Shown: piece after piece, positions 1-9,231 of the stretch
Layout of the letters: each line of letters starts with the position of its first letter
Position numbering within the stretch: position 1 is the first letter of the stretch
Made by a program: the position numbers and the translations under genes
Origin: Rhodospirillales bacterium
GTDB taxonomy: Bacteria; Pseudomonadota; Alphaproteobacteria; Rhodospirillales; UBA2165
Length of the DNA: 64,000 bases
Direction: 5' to 3'
Assembly (NCBI GenBank): GCA_022823235.1
Contig: JAJDXO010000041.1
Location: forward strand, 62,001-126,000
The notes under the pieces: generated by a model
The model's database searches: none
What the model was told of the DNA's origin: nothing
Seen by the model: only the letters and a program-made list of their open reading frames with translations

Positions 1-403
1 CTGCATAAACAAAGCCGTCGGGATGGGGCGTGTAGCTGTCCTCTCCTTCCGGCGGGTCACCGCGCAGCGCGACGATATGTTTGATACCCGCCGCCCAATA
101 GTCCCGGGCCACCTCCTCTACTTCCTCCCGGCTCGCCCCGACACACGTAAGGTGGGCGGCGGCCCGCATGCCGCGCTCGTGGGTGATCCGCCGGACGATG
201 TCGTGGGTGCGGGACCGGGTCGAGCCGCCGGCGCCATAGGTCACGGAAACGAAGGCGGGATTGAGCGGCTGAAGCCGGTCCACGGTCTGCCACAGGGAGG
301 CTTCCGCCTTTTCGGTCTTTGGGGGAAAGAACTCGAAGGATACGTTGAGCGGAAATTGCGGCGCGGCGGCAATTGTCGGGAGGGTGCGAGGGTTTTCAGG
401 CAT
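1..403 (-). CDS. metF: methylenetetrahydrofolate reductase, N-terminal part (cut by window edge)
   Basis: This is the 5' part of a gene on the minus strand that continues beyond base 1. The first 134 residues contain the MetF signature SFEFFPPKT near residue 22, then VTYGAGGSTR near residue 54, and ALRGDPP near residue 115. MetF is the cytosolic flavoprotein that reduces 5,10-methylene-THF to 5-methyl-THF, the methyl donor for methionine synthase. The ATG at 403 overlaps the stop of the upstream ArsR-methyltransferase gene by 8 bp, which implies translational coupling in one operon. That pairing is common in alphaproteobacteria and ties the operon to methionine and S-adenosylmethionine metabolism. 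The family call is firm; the C-terminal half is not visible. Confidence 0.93.
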   Translation of the reverse strand, partial: MPENPRTLPTIAAAPQFPLNVSFEFFPPKTEKAEASLWQTVDRLQPLNPAFVSVTYGAGGSTRSRTHDIVRRITHERGMRAAAHLTCVGASREEVEEVARDYWAAGIKHIVALRGDPPEGEDSYTPHPDGFVYA

Positions 404-1391
404 CGGCCCCGACCCCCGCCCGCGCGCTTATGGTGAGTGGCGCGTTGTCCTCCGCATGTCGGCCACCGGCTTTGTCACCGTGCCAAACCACGACGGTTAG
501 CCTGCCCCCGGTGAGGTGGGCCACCGGACCGGCATTCAGTCCGGATTGGCGTGCCCATTCGGCAAACTCCTCGTCCGCGAAGCCCAGGCGCCGGTGCTGA
601 TGGCGGTCACGCAATTCCTCGAGATCGTGGGGTGCGAAATCGACGACGACGATCCTTCCGCCGGGACGCAAGACCCGCTCGGCTTCGGCGATCACCCGTT
701 CGGGCTCGCCCGCATAGTGAAGGACCTGATGGATGGTGATGAGATCGAAGCTGTCATCAGGATAGGGCAGCATGTACATGTTGCCGTGCCGGACGCGGCA
801 ATGGGCCGCTTCCCGGCTATCAAGGTTGGACCGTGCGATTGCCAGCATTTCATGGGACAGGTCCACACCTTCCGCTTCGTCGAAATAGGGCCCCAAAAGC
901 TCCAACATCCGGCCCGTCCCGGTGCCGATATCCAACAGGCTTCCGCGGTTGCCGCGATCCGCCAGATCCGTAATCGCCGCCTCCACGGTTTGTTCCTCGA
1001 CATGAAGCGACCGCAGCCGGTGCCAATCCCCGGCGACCTGCTTGAAGTAGGCCGCCGCCGCGGACAGCCGGTCCGCCTTAACCAGCGCCAGCCGCGCGCG
1101 ATCCGATTGAAATTGAGCGTCGTCTTCGGGAATCAGCTCCAGCAGCCGTTCGATCAGTCCGCCCGACAGTTCGGATGCTGGCACCCGATAGAATACCCAG
1201 CTGCCCTCGCGCATCCGCTCAAGCAGCCCCGCATCGGTCAAGACCTTTAGATGCCGAGACACCCGGGGCTGGCTTTGGCCGACGATATGGACCAGTTCGC
1301 TGACCGTCAGGTCGCTATCGGCGCACAAAACCAGAAGCCGCAAGCGGGTGTGCTCGGCCGCGGCACGCAGGCATCGTAAGAGGTCGTCCAT
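396..1391 (-). CDS. ArsR-family regulator fused to SAM-dependent methyltransferase
   Basis: The protein has 331 residues in two parts. Residues 1-90 form an ArsR-type winged helix (SELVHIVGQSQPRVSRHLKVL), and residues 140-260 form a class I methyltransferase with the glycine-rich SAM loop LLDIGTGTGRML. Proteins of this architecture sit beside metF or metH in many alphaproteobacteria and are thought to sense SAM or S-adenosylhomocysteine and control methionine genes. No metal-binding cysteine pair typical of arsenic sensors is evident in the helix-turn-helix region. It overlaps metF by 8 bp. A perfect palindrome upstream (1429-1440) is a likely operator for its own DNA-binding domain. Whether the methyltransferase half is catalytic or only binds SAM cannot be decided from sequence. 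Confidence 0.9.
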   Translation of the reverse strand: MDDLLRCLRAAAEHTRLRLLVLCADSDLTVSELVHIVGQSQPRVSRHLKVLTDAGLLERMREGSWVFYRVPASELSGGLIERLLELIPEDDAQFQSDRARLALVKADRLSAAAAYFKQVAGDWHRLRSLHVEEQTVEAAITDLADRGNRGSLLDIGTGTGRMLELLGPYFDEAEGVDLSHEMLAIARSNLDSREAAHCRVRHGNMYMLPYPDDSFDLITIHQVLHYAGEPERVIAEAERVLRPGGRIVVVDFAPHDLEELRDRHQHRRLGFADEEFAEWARQSGLNAGPVAHLTGGRLTVVVWHGDKAGGRHAEDNAPLTISARAGVGADA

Positions 1392-1867
1392 AGCGGCATC
1401 TCAACTTCGAAAAGATATATGATCGTATAAAGATATCTTTATATTTATCAAGTACCGATTCGGGCAATTGAACAACTCTATTTTACCGCGATTTCCGGTA
1501 GATACCCGGCCTCGGTGCCGCTCGGCTGTTCGCCGGTCTGTTCGGCTCCAATGACCAACGCGGGAAGCGTTCGAAAACGGTATGAATTCCATGGGCTTAG
1601 GGTAAGGTGTGACATACTCGCCACAGGCCTGTTCCCTCCACCAATTGGGGGACTTCCGCCACTGGCGTATTCCATATCTCTATGATATCGACACGGTTGT
1701 GGTTTCGACGTCACATAGTTGGTGCGAACCTTGGTGGCCGGTCTCGGTTACGGGTTTGATTCGCTACCCCTCGATACGAGATTGTCTATGAGGCGTCGGC
1801 GTGGATTTGGCTTCTCTCCGCGCTCGGCGGCGGTGGGTCAACTTGGAGATCGGTGGAATTAGGCGAA
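1392..1867. other. divergent intergenic region (476 bp) without a recognised gene
   Basis: This region separates the minus-strand metF operon from plus-strand mlaA, so it must hold both promoters. Apart from the AT-rich palindromic block at 1411-1440 I see no gene, no RNA gene and no riboswitch that I can defend. Short open frames here lack ribosome sites and family motifs. Confidence 0.5.
1411..1440 (-). promoter_or_regulatory. probable ArsR-type operator upstream of the metF operon
   Basis: Bases 1429-1440 read AAAGATATCTTT, a perfect 12-bp palindrome. The half AAAGATAT recurs as a direct repeat at 1411-1418. The AT-rich block lies 20-50 bp upstream of the ArsR-methyltransferase start in an otherwise GC-rich region. 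ArsR proteins bind such AT-rich palindromes, so autoregulation of the operon is inferred. Confidence 0.55.
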
Positions 1868-2677
1868 ATGACGGGCCCGGGTAACGTAATGGAGTTCGTT
1901 CGGCGCGCCGCCATGGTCTTCGCGGTTGCCGTCCTGGCGGGGTGCGCCGCCGCACCGGCCAACGACCCCGAAGCCCTCGCCGAATACCAAGAGATAAACG
2001 ACCCTGGCGAACGGGTGAACCGGGCCATATTCGGCTTCAACCAGGGCCTCGACAAGGCGGTCATTAAGCCGGTGACCGGCGCTTATCGCGCAGTTGCGCC
2101 TGGCCCCGTCCGCCGGTCGGTACATAACTTCCTGGAGAATCTGGGTTCGCCGGTTACCTTCTTCAACGACATCCTCCAGGGTGAGTTCAAACGGGCGATG
2201 ACCACAGCCGGACGGTTCGTGATCAACTCCACGGCCGGATTGCTTGGTTTGTTCGACCAAGCGACGCCCAGCGGCCTTGAACGTCACCGGGAAGACTTCG
2301 GGCAGACCCTCGCGGTCTGGGGATTTGAGGAAGGCCCCTACCTGATGCTGCCGGTCCTGGGCCCCTCCAACTACCGGGACACCATCGGCTTTGTGGTCGA
2401 TACGCTGATGGATCCCCTGAGCCTTTGGGCCAATAACACCGGCCGCGAGTACGTCGCCTACTCTCGCACCGGCGCTGCCGGCATCGACACCCGTGATCAG
2501 CTCTGGGATGTGCTGGACGACCTCGAGAAAAGCTCCATCGATTTCTATGCCGCCATTCGCAGTCTCTACCGGCAGCGGCGTGCCGACGAAATCAAGAACG
2601 GCGCGGAACCCGACGCCGATCCGGCGCCCGGATTTGGCGGCGACTTCGAAATCGCGGATCCCGGCGCCAAGAAGTAA
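1868..2677 (+). CDS. mlaA: MlaA/VacJ family outer-membrane lipoprotein
   Basis: MlaA sits in the outer membrane and removes mislocalised phospholipids from the outer leaflet, passing them to MlaC and the MlaFEDB complex. The N-terminus has a lipoprotein signal ending in the lipobox LAGC, with cysteine near residue 26 from this start. It is followed by the family blocks INDPGERVNRAIFGFN, RSVHNFLENLGSPVTFFN and FGQTLAVWG. I chose the ATG at 1868, which has AGG four bases upstream. A GTG at 1853 (behind GGAG) and an ATG at 1889 are also possible and change only the signal-peptide length. The C-terminal tail (DADPAPGFGG) is polar and low in complexity. No other mla gene is visible nearby. Confidence 0.9.
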   Translation: MTGPGNVMEFVRRAAMVFAVAVLAGCAAAPANDPEALAEYQEINDPGERVNRAIFGFNQGLDKAVIKPVTGAYRAVAPGPVRRSVHNFLENLGSPVTFFNDILQGEFKRAMTTAGRFVINSTAGLLGLFDQATPSGLERHREDFGQTLAVWGFEEGPYLMLPVLGPSNYRDTIGFVVDTLMDPLSLWANNTGREYVAYSRTGAAGIDTRDQLWDVLDDLEKSSIDFYAAIRSLYRQRRADEIKNGAEPDADPAPGFGGDFEIADPGAKK

Positions 2678-2773
2678 TCCCGACGGGTTCCTCACCCTAC
2701 CTCATTCCGCAAGACACAAGGGTCGGGGTCAGGGGGGACGCAAGAACGGGAAACCCCCAATTGAGTTCGGGCT

Positions 2774-4456
2774 CTAGTCGCGGGTGAGCGGCTTATATTT
2801 GATCCGGTGCGGCTGATTGGCCTTCTCGCCGAGACGCCGCTGCCGGTCGGCTTCGTAATCCTCGTAGTTGCCTTCGAACCAGACCACCTCGCTGTTGCCC
2901 TCGAAGGCCAGGATATGGGTGGCGATACGGTCGAGGAACCAGCGGTCATGGCTGATCACCGCCGCGCAGCCCGGAAACTCCAGGAGGCCCTGTTCCAAGG
3001 CGCGCAGGGTTTCCACATCAAGATCGTTGGTCGGCTCATCCAGCAGAATCACATTGGCGCCGGACTTCAGCACCTTGGCGAGGTGCACCCGATTGCGTTC
3101 GCCGCCGGAAAGCCGGTCGACCTTCTTTTGCTGGTCGGGGCCCCGGAAATTGAATTGCCCGACATAGGCCCGGCTCTGGATCTTGCGGCTGCCGAGATCA
3201 ACTTCGGCCTCGCCCTCGGAAATCTCTTCCCAGACCGTGTTGTCGTCATTGAGGGCATCGCGGGACTGATCGACGTAGCCGAGCGCGACCGTGTCGCCGA
3301 GCCGGATGGAACCGCCATCCGGCTCCTCCTCGCCGGAAATCATCCGGAACAACGTCGTCTTGCCGGCACCGTTGGGTCCGATGATGCCGACGATACCGCC
3401 GGGCGGCAGCTTGAAACTCAGATCGTCGATCAGCAGGTGATTGCCGTAGCCCTTGCGAAGATCGGCCGCCTCGATGACCAGATCGCCCAGCCGGGGACCT
3501 TCGGGGATGATGATCTGAGCGGTGTCGGGATTTCGTTCCGCCGCCTGCGCCCGCAACGCCTCGAAGGCCTGGATTCGGGCCTTGGACTTGGCCTGCCGCG
3601 CCCGCGGCGATTGGCGAATCCATTCCAGCTCGTGGGCAAGGGTCCGCTGGCGGGCCTTTTCCTGCTTCTCTTCAAGGGCCAGGCGTTGCTGTTTCTGCTC
3701 GAGCCATGACGAATAATTGCCTTCGTACGGGATGCCCCGTCCCCGGTCGACCTCCAGGATCCACCCCGCCACATTATCGAGGAAGTAGCGGTCATGGGTG
3801 ACGGCGACCACCGTGCCTTCGTACTCCTGCAGATGAAGCTCCAGCCAACCCACGGATTCGGCGTCCAGGTGGTTGGTCGGCTCATCGAGCAGGAGAAGAT
3901 CCGGCTTCTGCAGCAACAGGCGGCACAGCGCCACGCGCCGGCGCTCGCCGCCCGAAAGTTTGGTCACATCGGCATCGCCCGGCGGGCAGCGGAGCGCATC
4001 CATGGCGATTTCCACGGTGCGCTCGATTTCCCATCCGTTGACCGCGTCGATCTTCTCCTGCAACTCTCCCTGCTCGGCGAGCAGGGCATTCATTTCGTCA
4101 TCCTCCATGGGCTCGGCGAATTTTTCGGATATTTCGTTGAACCGGGCGATCAGCCTGGTGGTTTCGCCAAGTCCTTCGACCACGTTCTCCTCGACGGTCT
4201 TGTCCGGATCCAGTCCCGGCTCCTGGGGCAGGTATCCGACCGTCGCGCCGTCGGCCGCCCAGGCTTCACCGTTAAATTCCCTATCGATCCCGGCCATGAT
4301 CTTGAGCAGGGTCGATTTGCCGGCGCCATTGACGCCGAGCACCCCGATTTTCGCACCGGGAAAAAACGACAGCGAGACATCCTTGACCAATTCCCGCCCC
4401 CCGGGCAGGACCTTGGTCAGCTGTTTCATCACATAGACATATTGGTAGGAGGCCAT
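2774..4456 (-). CDS. ettA: energy-dependent translational throttle protein EttA (ABC-F)
   Basis: The 560-residue protein has two ABC ATPase domains and no membrane segment, which is the ABC-F layout. Domain 1 has Walker [10 protein letters not shown] and signature [16 protein letters not shown]. Domain 2 has Walker [10 protein letters not shown] and signature [15 protein letters not shown]. The arm between the walkers and the length match EttA. The C-terminal RIKYKPL is typical of EttA in particular, and the protein starts with ASYQYVYVM as EttA does. EttA binds the ribosomal E site and gates entry into elongation according to the ATP/ADP ratio. It converges with mlaA, and no clear terminator is seen in the 96 bp between them. 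Confidence 0.95.
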   Translation of the reverse strand: MASYQYVYVMKQLTKVLPGGRELVKDVSLSFFPGAKIGVLGVNGAGKSTLLKIMAGIDREFNGEAWAADGATVGYLPQEPGLDPDKTVEENVVEGLGETTRLIARFNEISEKFAEPMEDDEMNALLAEQGELQEKIDAVNGWEIERTVEIAMDALRCPPGDADVTKLSGGERRRVALCRLLLQKPDLLLLDEPTNHLDAESVGWLELHLQEYEGTVVAVTHDRYFLDNVAGWILEVDRGRGIPYEGNYSSWLEQKQQRLALEEKQEKARQRTLAHELEWIRQSPRARQAKSKARIQAFEALRAQAAERNPDTAQIIIPEGPRLGDLVIEAADLRKGYGNHLLIDDLSFKLPPGGIVGIIGPNGAGKTTLFRMISGEEEPDGGSIRLGDTVALGYVDQSRDALNDDNTVWEEISEGEAEVDLGSRKIQSRAYVGQFNFRGPDQQKKVDRLSGGERNRVHLAKVLKSGANVILLDEPTNDLDVETLRALEQGLLEFPGCAAVISHDRWFLDRIATHILAFEGNSEVVWFEGNYEDYEADRQRRLGEKANQPHRIKYKPLTRD

Positions 4457-4537
4457 GGAATTTCCGCGGTCCGAGTTGTCGTGGACCGGGCTCTTTTAGC
4501 CCTGCCCCGGGCGTGAATCAAACCTCGACGACGGCGC

Positions 4538-5605
4538 CTATTTGCGTGCCGGGAACGGATCGGCATAGGCCGGGTCGGTCAGAAACGCCTCATCGGTCAG
4601 GCTCTCCAGAAACGCGATCAAATGGCGAATTTCGTTCTCGCCGATCTCAAATCCGCGGACCAGGGAGCTCCGGCCCGGGGCGCCTCCGGGGCGTCCGGCG
4701 GCGGCATAGAGTTCGATCACCCCGCGCAGGGTTTCGACGCTGCCGTCATGCATGTACGGCGCGGTGACGGCGACATTGCGCAAACTGGGCGTGCGGAACC
4801 GGCCGCGATCTTCCGCCCGGCCGGTCACCGCCGCCAATCCCGGATCATCCGGATCACCGAGCCCGGTGTTGTGAAACGCCGCCTCGTCAAAGGCCAGCCG
4901 CCGGTCCCGATGCGTGTCGGTGAAGTGCAGTCCGCCATGGCACTGAAAACATTGCAGGCGTTCCGAGAAAAACAGGTCGGCGCCGGCCCGGGCAGCAGGC
5001 AAAATGGCCCGCCGGTCACCGGCCCGAAACCGGTCGTAGGCGGAGCGGGCGGATATCAGCGTGCGTTGAAATTCGGCCACGGCGGCGGCCATCTGTTTCA
5101 ACCGGTCTCCACCGGCACCGAAGGCCGCATCGAACATTCGCCGGTAGGTTTCGTCCCGCCGGAACAGCCGGCGCAGTTGATCCTCCCGCCCGTTCATCCC
5201 CATTTCCGGCGGATCGGCGCCAAATAGCGGCCGCAGCAACTGGTCCTCCAATCTGCGGACATCGGGATTGGCCCAAAGGAGTACGGGCCGGTAGGCCACG
5301 TTTGCAAGGCTGGGGGCGTTCCGCCGAAGCCGATCGCCGTGGACACCGACCGATACGCCGCGCGGGTCCGAAAACGCCCGGTCCTGGCGATGACACGTTG
5401 CGCACGATACGTTCCCGGTCGCCGACAGCCGGGTGTCGTAGAACAGCCGCCGGCCAAGCTCGGCCTTCCCGGGCGACAGCCGCTCCCAGCCGGCTGGGGG
5501 CGGCAGCCATTCGGGCAGGTCGGGAACGGGACCCGTGGCGCGCGCCGGTGCGGTCTCGGTCAACAGCCAGACAAGGCCGGCAATCAGGGGAACGAACGGC
5601 TTCAT
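4538..5605 (-). CDS. di-heme enzyme of the MbnH/MauG family
   Basis: The protein has 355 residues with an N-terminal signal peptide (hydrophobic residues 5-17, cleavage near ARATG), so it is periplasmic. Two c-type heme sites are visible: CATCH near residue 68 and CFQCH near residue 218. The blocks NAPSLANVAYRPVLLWANP, FQRTLISARSAYDRF and APYMHDGSVETLRGVIELYA match the MbnH-like branch of di-heme cytochrome c peroxidase/MauG enzymes, which carry out oxidative tryptophan or protein modification through a bis-Fe(IV) state. The usual MbnP partner gene is not seen next to it. It follows phoB in the same direction with a 50-bp gap, but whether it belongs to the Pho cluster is unknown. A plain cytochrome c peroxidase role remains possible. 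Confidence 0.82.
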   Translation of the reverse strand: MKPFVPLIAGLVWLLTETAPARATGPVPDLPEWLPPPAGWERLSPGKAELGRRLFYDTRLSATGNVSCATCHRQDRAFSDPRGVSVGVHGDRLRRNAPSLANVAYRPVLLWANPDVRRLEDQLLRPLFGADPPEMGMNGREDQLRRLFRRDETYRRMFDAAFGAGGDRLKQMAAAVAEFQRTLISARSAYDRFRAGDRRAILPAARAGADLFFSERLQCFQCHGGLHFTDTHRDRRLAFDEAAFHNTGLGDPDDPGLAAVTGRAEDRGRFRTPSLRNVAVTAPYMHDGSVETLRGVIELYAAAGRPGGAPGRSSLVRGFEIGENEIRHLIAFLESLTDEAFLTDPAYADPFPARK

Positions 5606-5655
5606 GGCGGAAGCCTAGAGCAGTTTCCGGCCGAATTGGATCAATTTGACCGGGA

Positions 5656-6354
5656 TTAGTTCGTCCTGGCGTCGATGGCGTAGCCGCCGCCGCGGACCGT
5701 GCGGATGAGGTCGGCCTCTTCCGCTCCGTTCAAGGCCTTGCGCAGGCGGCGAATATGGACGTCGACGGTACGTTCCTCGACGTAGACATCCCGGCCCCAG
5801 ACCGCGTCCAGAAGCTGCTCGCGGGAAAATACCCGGGTGGGGCGTTCCAACAACACCCGCAGCAGCCGGTATTCGGTCGGGCCCAGATGGATCGACCGTC
5901 CTTCGCGGCGCACCTTGTGGGCGGCGAGGTCCATCTCGACGCCGCCATAATTAAGCACCTCTTCGGCCAGCGCCGGGCGGGTACGCCGGATAACGGCGCG
6001 CGCGCGGGCCACCAATTCGTTGGGCGAAAACGGCTTGACCACGTAGTCGTCGGCGCCGGCATCGAGACCGCGAATCCGGTCGCCTTCCTCGCCGCGGGCC
6101 GTCAGCATGATGATCGGTGACGCCCGGGTTTTCCGCCGCTCCCGGATCATCCGGCAAACCTCGATCCCCGACAGGCCGGGCAGCATCCAATCGAGCACGA
6201 TCAGGTCGGGGCTTTCCTCCTCGACCATGATCAGGGCTTCCTCGCCGTCCATCGTGGTCAGCGTATCGAAACCGGCGCTCTGAAAGTTGTATCGCAGCAC
6301 CTCCGCGAGAGGCGGTTCATCTTCAACGATCAGGACCAGGGGTTTCACATTCAA
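5656..6354 (-). CDS. phoB: phosphate regulon response regulator PhoB
   Basis: The 232-residue OmpR/PhoB-type regulator has a receiver domain in residues 4-120, with acidic pocket EDE at 11-13, phospho-acceptor Asp55 in LIVLDWMLPG and conserved Lys in DDYVVKPF. A winged-helix DNA-binding domain follows in residues 130-230 (LGPTEYRLLRVLLERPTRVFSREQLL and VDVHIRRLRKAL). When phosphorylated by PhoR it binds Pho boxes such as the one upstream of pstS. It is the last gene of the pst-pho cluster, seven bases after phoU, with GAGG before the ATG. Confidence 0.96.
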   Translation of the reverse strand: MNVKPLVLIVEDEPPLAEVLRYNFQSAGFDTLTTMDGEEALIMVEEESPDLIVLDWMLPGLSGIEVCRMIRERRKTRASPIIMLTARGEEGDRIRGLDAGADDYVVKPFSPNELVARARAVIRRTRPALAEEVLNYGGVEMDLAAHKVRREGRSIHLGPTEYRLLRVLLERPTRVFSREQLLDAVWGRDVYVEERTVDVHIRRLRKALNGAEEADLIRTVRGGGYAIDARTN

Positions 6355-6361
6355 CCTCGCG

Positions 6362-7090
6362 TCAGCCGTTGGACCCGCCGCCCGTTTCGACGACGGTGAA
6401 GCTCGAGCTGTCTCCCTTGGGCCGGTCGTCGGACGGGAAGGTCCCGTGGACCATGAAGTGAATCTGCTCGGCGATGCTGGTTACGTGATCACCGATCCGT
6501 TCGACATTCTTGGCGATGAACAGAAGGTGTGTGCAGGTTCCTATCTTCCGCGGATCTTCCATCATGTAGGTCAGGAGTTCCCGGAACAGGCTGGAGTGGA
6601 TCTGGTCCACCTCCTCGTCCCGGCGGCGAACGTCCTCCGCCTTGTCGGCGTCGCGGGCCACATAGGCATCGAGCACGTTCTTGATCATCCCCTGAACCAC
6701 GCCGCCCATCCGGGCGATGGTATTTACCGAAGACCCGATGGTCGGGGTCTTGGCCAGCGTCATGGTCCGCTTGGAAATGTTTTTGGCGTAGTCTCCGATC
6801 CGTTCGATATTGGATGCGATTTTCAATGCCGTGATCACCACGCGAAGGTCGTCGGCCATGGGCTGACGGAGGGCGACAACCTGTACCGCGAGTTTGTCCA
6901 CCTCGGCCTCCAGATCGTCGATTTTCCGGTCATCGGCGACGATCCGATTGGCGGTTTCGGTATCGAACCGGATTAAGGCATCGATGGAGTCGGCGAGATG
7001 CGCTTCGGCAAGCCCCCCCATCTCGGCGATCAGGTTGTCCAGCCTTTCCAGGTCCTCGTCGTAGCTGCTGACGATATGTTCGTCATTCAT
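6362..7090 (-). CDS. phoU: phosphate signalling protein PhoU
   Basis: PhoU is a cytosolic helical-bundle protein that couples the PstSCAB transporter to PhoR and represses the Pho regulon when phosphate is plentiful. This 242-residue protein has the two PhoU repeats, with metal-binding-type motifs such as RIGDYAKNISKR near residue 80 and ERIGDHVTSIAEQ near residue 185. I start at the ATG at 7090, which has AGGAG eight bases upstream; a longer open frame to 7156 lacks such a site and would run into pstB. The gene lies between pstB (22-bp gap) and phoB. Confidence 0.95.
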   Translation of the reverse strand: MNDEHIVSSYDEDLERLDNLIAEMGGLAEAHLADSIDALIRFDTETANRIVADDRKIDDLEAEVDKLAVQVVALRQPMADDLRVVITALKIASNIERIGDYAKNISKRTMTLAKTPTIGSSVNTIARMGGVVQGMIKNVLDAYVARDADKAEDVRRRDEEVDQIHSSLFRELLTYMMEDPRKIGTCTHLLFIAKNVERIGDHVTSIAEQIHFMVHGTFPSDDRPKGDSSSFTVVETGGGSNG

Positions 7091-7112
7091 CGGCCAAACT
7101 CCTGCGTGTCCG

Positions 7113-7928
7113 TCAACCAATTCGCCCGGTGATGTAGGCCTTGGTCCGGTCGTCATCGGGGTTCGTGAAGATGTGCTCGGTGTCGCCCTGCTCGACCAGG
7201 TTGCCGAGATGAAAGAATGCCGTTCTCTGCGACACCCTGGCGGCCTGCTGCATGGAGTGGGTCACGATGACGATGGTGTAGTTCTGCCGCAGCTCGTCGA
7301 TCAATTCCTCGATCTTGGCGGTGGCAATGGGATCGAGAGCCGAGCACGGCTCGTCCATCAAGATAACCTCAGGCGATACGGCAATGGCCCGGGCAATGCA
7401 CAGCCGCTGCTGTTGGCCGCCGGAGAGTCCCGTGCCGGGTTCGGCGAGACGGTCCTTTACCTCCTCCCAAAGACCCGCCGACCGAAGGCTGCCTTCGACA
7501 ATTGCGTCGAGTTCGCCGCCGCGAGAGGCCATGCCGTGAATGCGGGGTCCATAGGCGATATTGTCGTAAATGGACTTCGGAAACGGATTCGGTTTCTGGA
7601 ACACCATGCCCACCCGTGCCCGCAGTTCCACGGGATCGACATCTCTCGAGTAGATGTCACGGCCATCCATGATGATGGAACCGACAACCCTGCATGAATC
7701 GATGGTGTCATTCATTCGGTTGAGGCATCGGATAAAGGTCGACTTTCCGCAACCCGACGGACCAATGAGCGAGGTGACCTGATTAACCTTGAAATCGATA
7801 TTCACGTCGCGGAGCGCATTCGCTTCTCCGTAAAAGACGCCAACATCCCTGGCCGACACCTTCGTTTCCTCGGTGACCGCTGGTTCATCGTTCACTGGTG
7901 AGTCCAGAGCCATCGCCATGTTTTCCAT
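7113..7928 (-). CDS. pstB: phosphate ABC transporter ATP-binding protein PstB
   Basis: The 271-residue ATPase energises high-affinity phosphate import. It shows Walker [10 protein letters not shown] near residue 57, Q-loop [21 protein letters not shown], signature [16 protein letters not shown], Walker [14 protein letters not shown] and the switch histidine in [11 protein letters not shown]. The [10 protein letters not shown] segment is characteristic of PstB among ABC ATPases. The start lies one base after the pstA stop. A second in-frame ATG at 7919 is possible. Confidence 0.97.
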   Translation of the reverse strand: MENMAMALDSPVNDEPAVTEETKVSARDVGVFYGEANALRDVNIDFKVNQVTSLIGPSGCGKSTFIRCLNRMNDTIDSCRVVGSIIMDGRDIYSRDVDPVELRARVGMVFQKPNPFPKSIYDNIAYGPRIHGMASRGGELDAIVEGSLRSAGLWEEVKDRLAEPGTGLSGGQQQRLCIARAIAVSPEVILMDEPCSALDPIATAKIEELIDELRQNYTIVIVTHSMQQAARVSQRTAFFHLGNLVEQGDTEHIFTNPDDDRTKAYITGRIG

Positions 7929-7929
7929 T

Positions 7930-9231
7930 CTACCAACGCCTCTCGAATTTCTTTCTTAGTAAAATTGCCGCAAGATTCATAGCGACCAGAAACACGAGCA
8001 GTACAAGCGTTGCCGCGGACGTACGCTCGACAAACGCTCTCTCCGGCGCATCGGCCCAAAGAAATACCTGCACGGGGAGAACGGTGGACGCGTCCGTGAT
8101 GCTTCCGGGTATATCGACAATGAAGGCGACCATGCCGATCATCAGCAAGGGCGCCGTTTCTCCCAACGCGCGCGCCATGCCGATGATCGTTCCGGTCAAC
8201 ATGCCCGGCAGCGCCAAGGGAAGCACGTGATGCGCGACCGTCTGCATGTGGCTTGCTCCGACACCCAGTGCGGCTTCCCTGATCGAAGGCGGAACGGCCA
8301 TGATGGCCGAACGGCTGGCGATGATGATCGTCGGCAGGGTCATCAGGGCCAGCACGATGCCGCCGACGAGCGGCGCCGAGCGGGGCAGCTCGAAGAAGTT
8401 CAGGAACACGGCAAGGCCCAACAATCCGAAGACAATGGAGGGGACGGCCGCGAGGTTGTTGATATTGACCTCGATAATGTCGGTCCATTTGTTCTTGGGT
8501 GCGAATTCCTCGAGATAGACCGCGGCCGACACCCCGACCGGAAAAACCAGGACAAGGGTAACCGCGAGGGTCAGAAATGACCCGACGAGCGCCCCCAAAA
8601 TACCCGCCTGCTCGGGCTCGCGGCTGTCGGCGGCAGTGAAGAAGGTCGTGTTGAATCGCCGTGATACGAGCTGCTGTTCGTCCAATCGGTCATACCAACC
8701 CAGACTCTTGTCGTTTACCCGGCGATTGGATTCCGGCACATCCCGGTCGATGAACCCCTTGGTGAGCATGTCGATGTCGGCGCCCGCCTTCAGCCAGACC
8801 TGCCGGGTCGTGCCGATCACCGACGGGTCGTCCCGCGCCATCCGCATCAATTGGAAATCGATCTCGGAACTGAATATGCGGTAGAGCTGCCGCCGGTCCC
8901 GGCGGCTGGTCACCTCCGGGAACATCTTCCGGATTGCGCCTCTTGCAATACCCCGGAAATTGGCCTGCGAAATGACCTCCGGGTCATTGGTGTCGTCCGG
9001 ATCGATCACCTCGCGGTCAAATGTCACCTCGACCAATATGTGGGTTTGAACAAACGCCGAGTAACCCTTCGAGACAATCACAACCATCAGCAGCGCGAGC
9101 ATGAATATCGCCACCGCAATGGCAACCAGGCCATACAGGCGAAACCTGCGCTCGGCGGCGTAGCGGCGGCTTATGCGCTCCGGGGAAAGATCGGGTTTCA
9201 GCGCCCGGATATCGACAACCTGATCAGTCAT
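7930..9231 (-). CDS. pstA: phosphate ABC transporter permease PstA
   Basis: PstA is one half of the membrane channel of the Pst importer. This 433-residue form is longer than the roughly 300-residue E. coli protein. After a first membrane helix (residues 31-52) it carries a large soluble insertion (about residues 60-210) before the permease domain with five further helices. The permease part shows the EAA-type loop [21 protein letters not shown] and the family motif [10 protein letters not shown]. Long PstA versions of this type are known in alphaproteobacteria. The start at 9231 overlaps pstC by 8 bp and has GGGA upstream, so the two subunits are probably translationally coupled. Confidence 0.94.
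   Translation of the reverse strand: MTDQVVDIRALKPDLSPERISRRYAAERRFRLYGLVAIAVAIFMLALLMVVIVSKGYSAFVQTHILVEVTFDREVIDPDDTNDPEVISQANFRGIARGAIRKMFPEVTSRRDRRQLYRIFSSEIDFQLMRMARDDPSVIGTTRQVWLKAGADIDMLTKGFIDRDVPESNRRVNDKSLGWYDRLDEQQLVSRRFNTTFFTAADSREPEQAGILGALVGSFLTLAVTLVLVFPVGVSAAVYLEEFAPKNKWTDIIEVNINNLAAVPSIVFGLLGLAVFLNFFELPRSAPLVGGIVLALMTLPTIIIASRSAIMAVPPSIREAALGVGASHMQTVAHHVLPLALPGMLTGTIIGMARALGETAPLLMIGMVAFIVDIPGSITDASTVLPVQVFLWADAPERAFVERTSAATLVLLVFLVAMNLAAILLRKKFERRW

Noticed and set aside
1392-1867. Possible SAM riboswitch upstream of the metF operon.
   Set aside because: I could not trace the paired stems and pseudoknot of a SAM-II or SAH riboswitch; the AT-rich palindrome is explained better as a protein operator.
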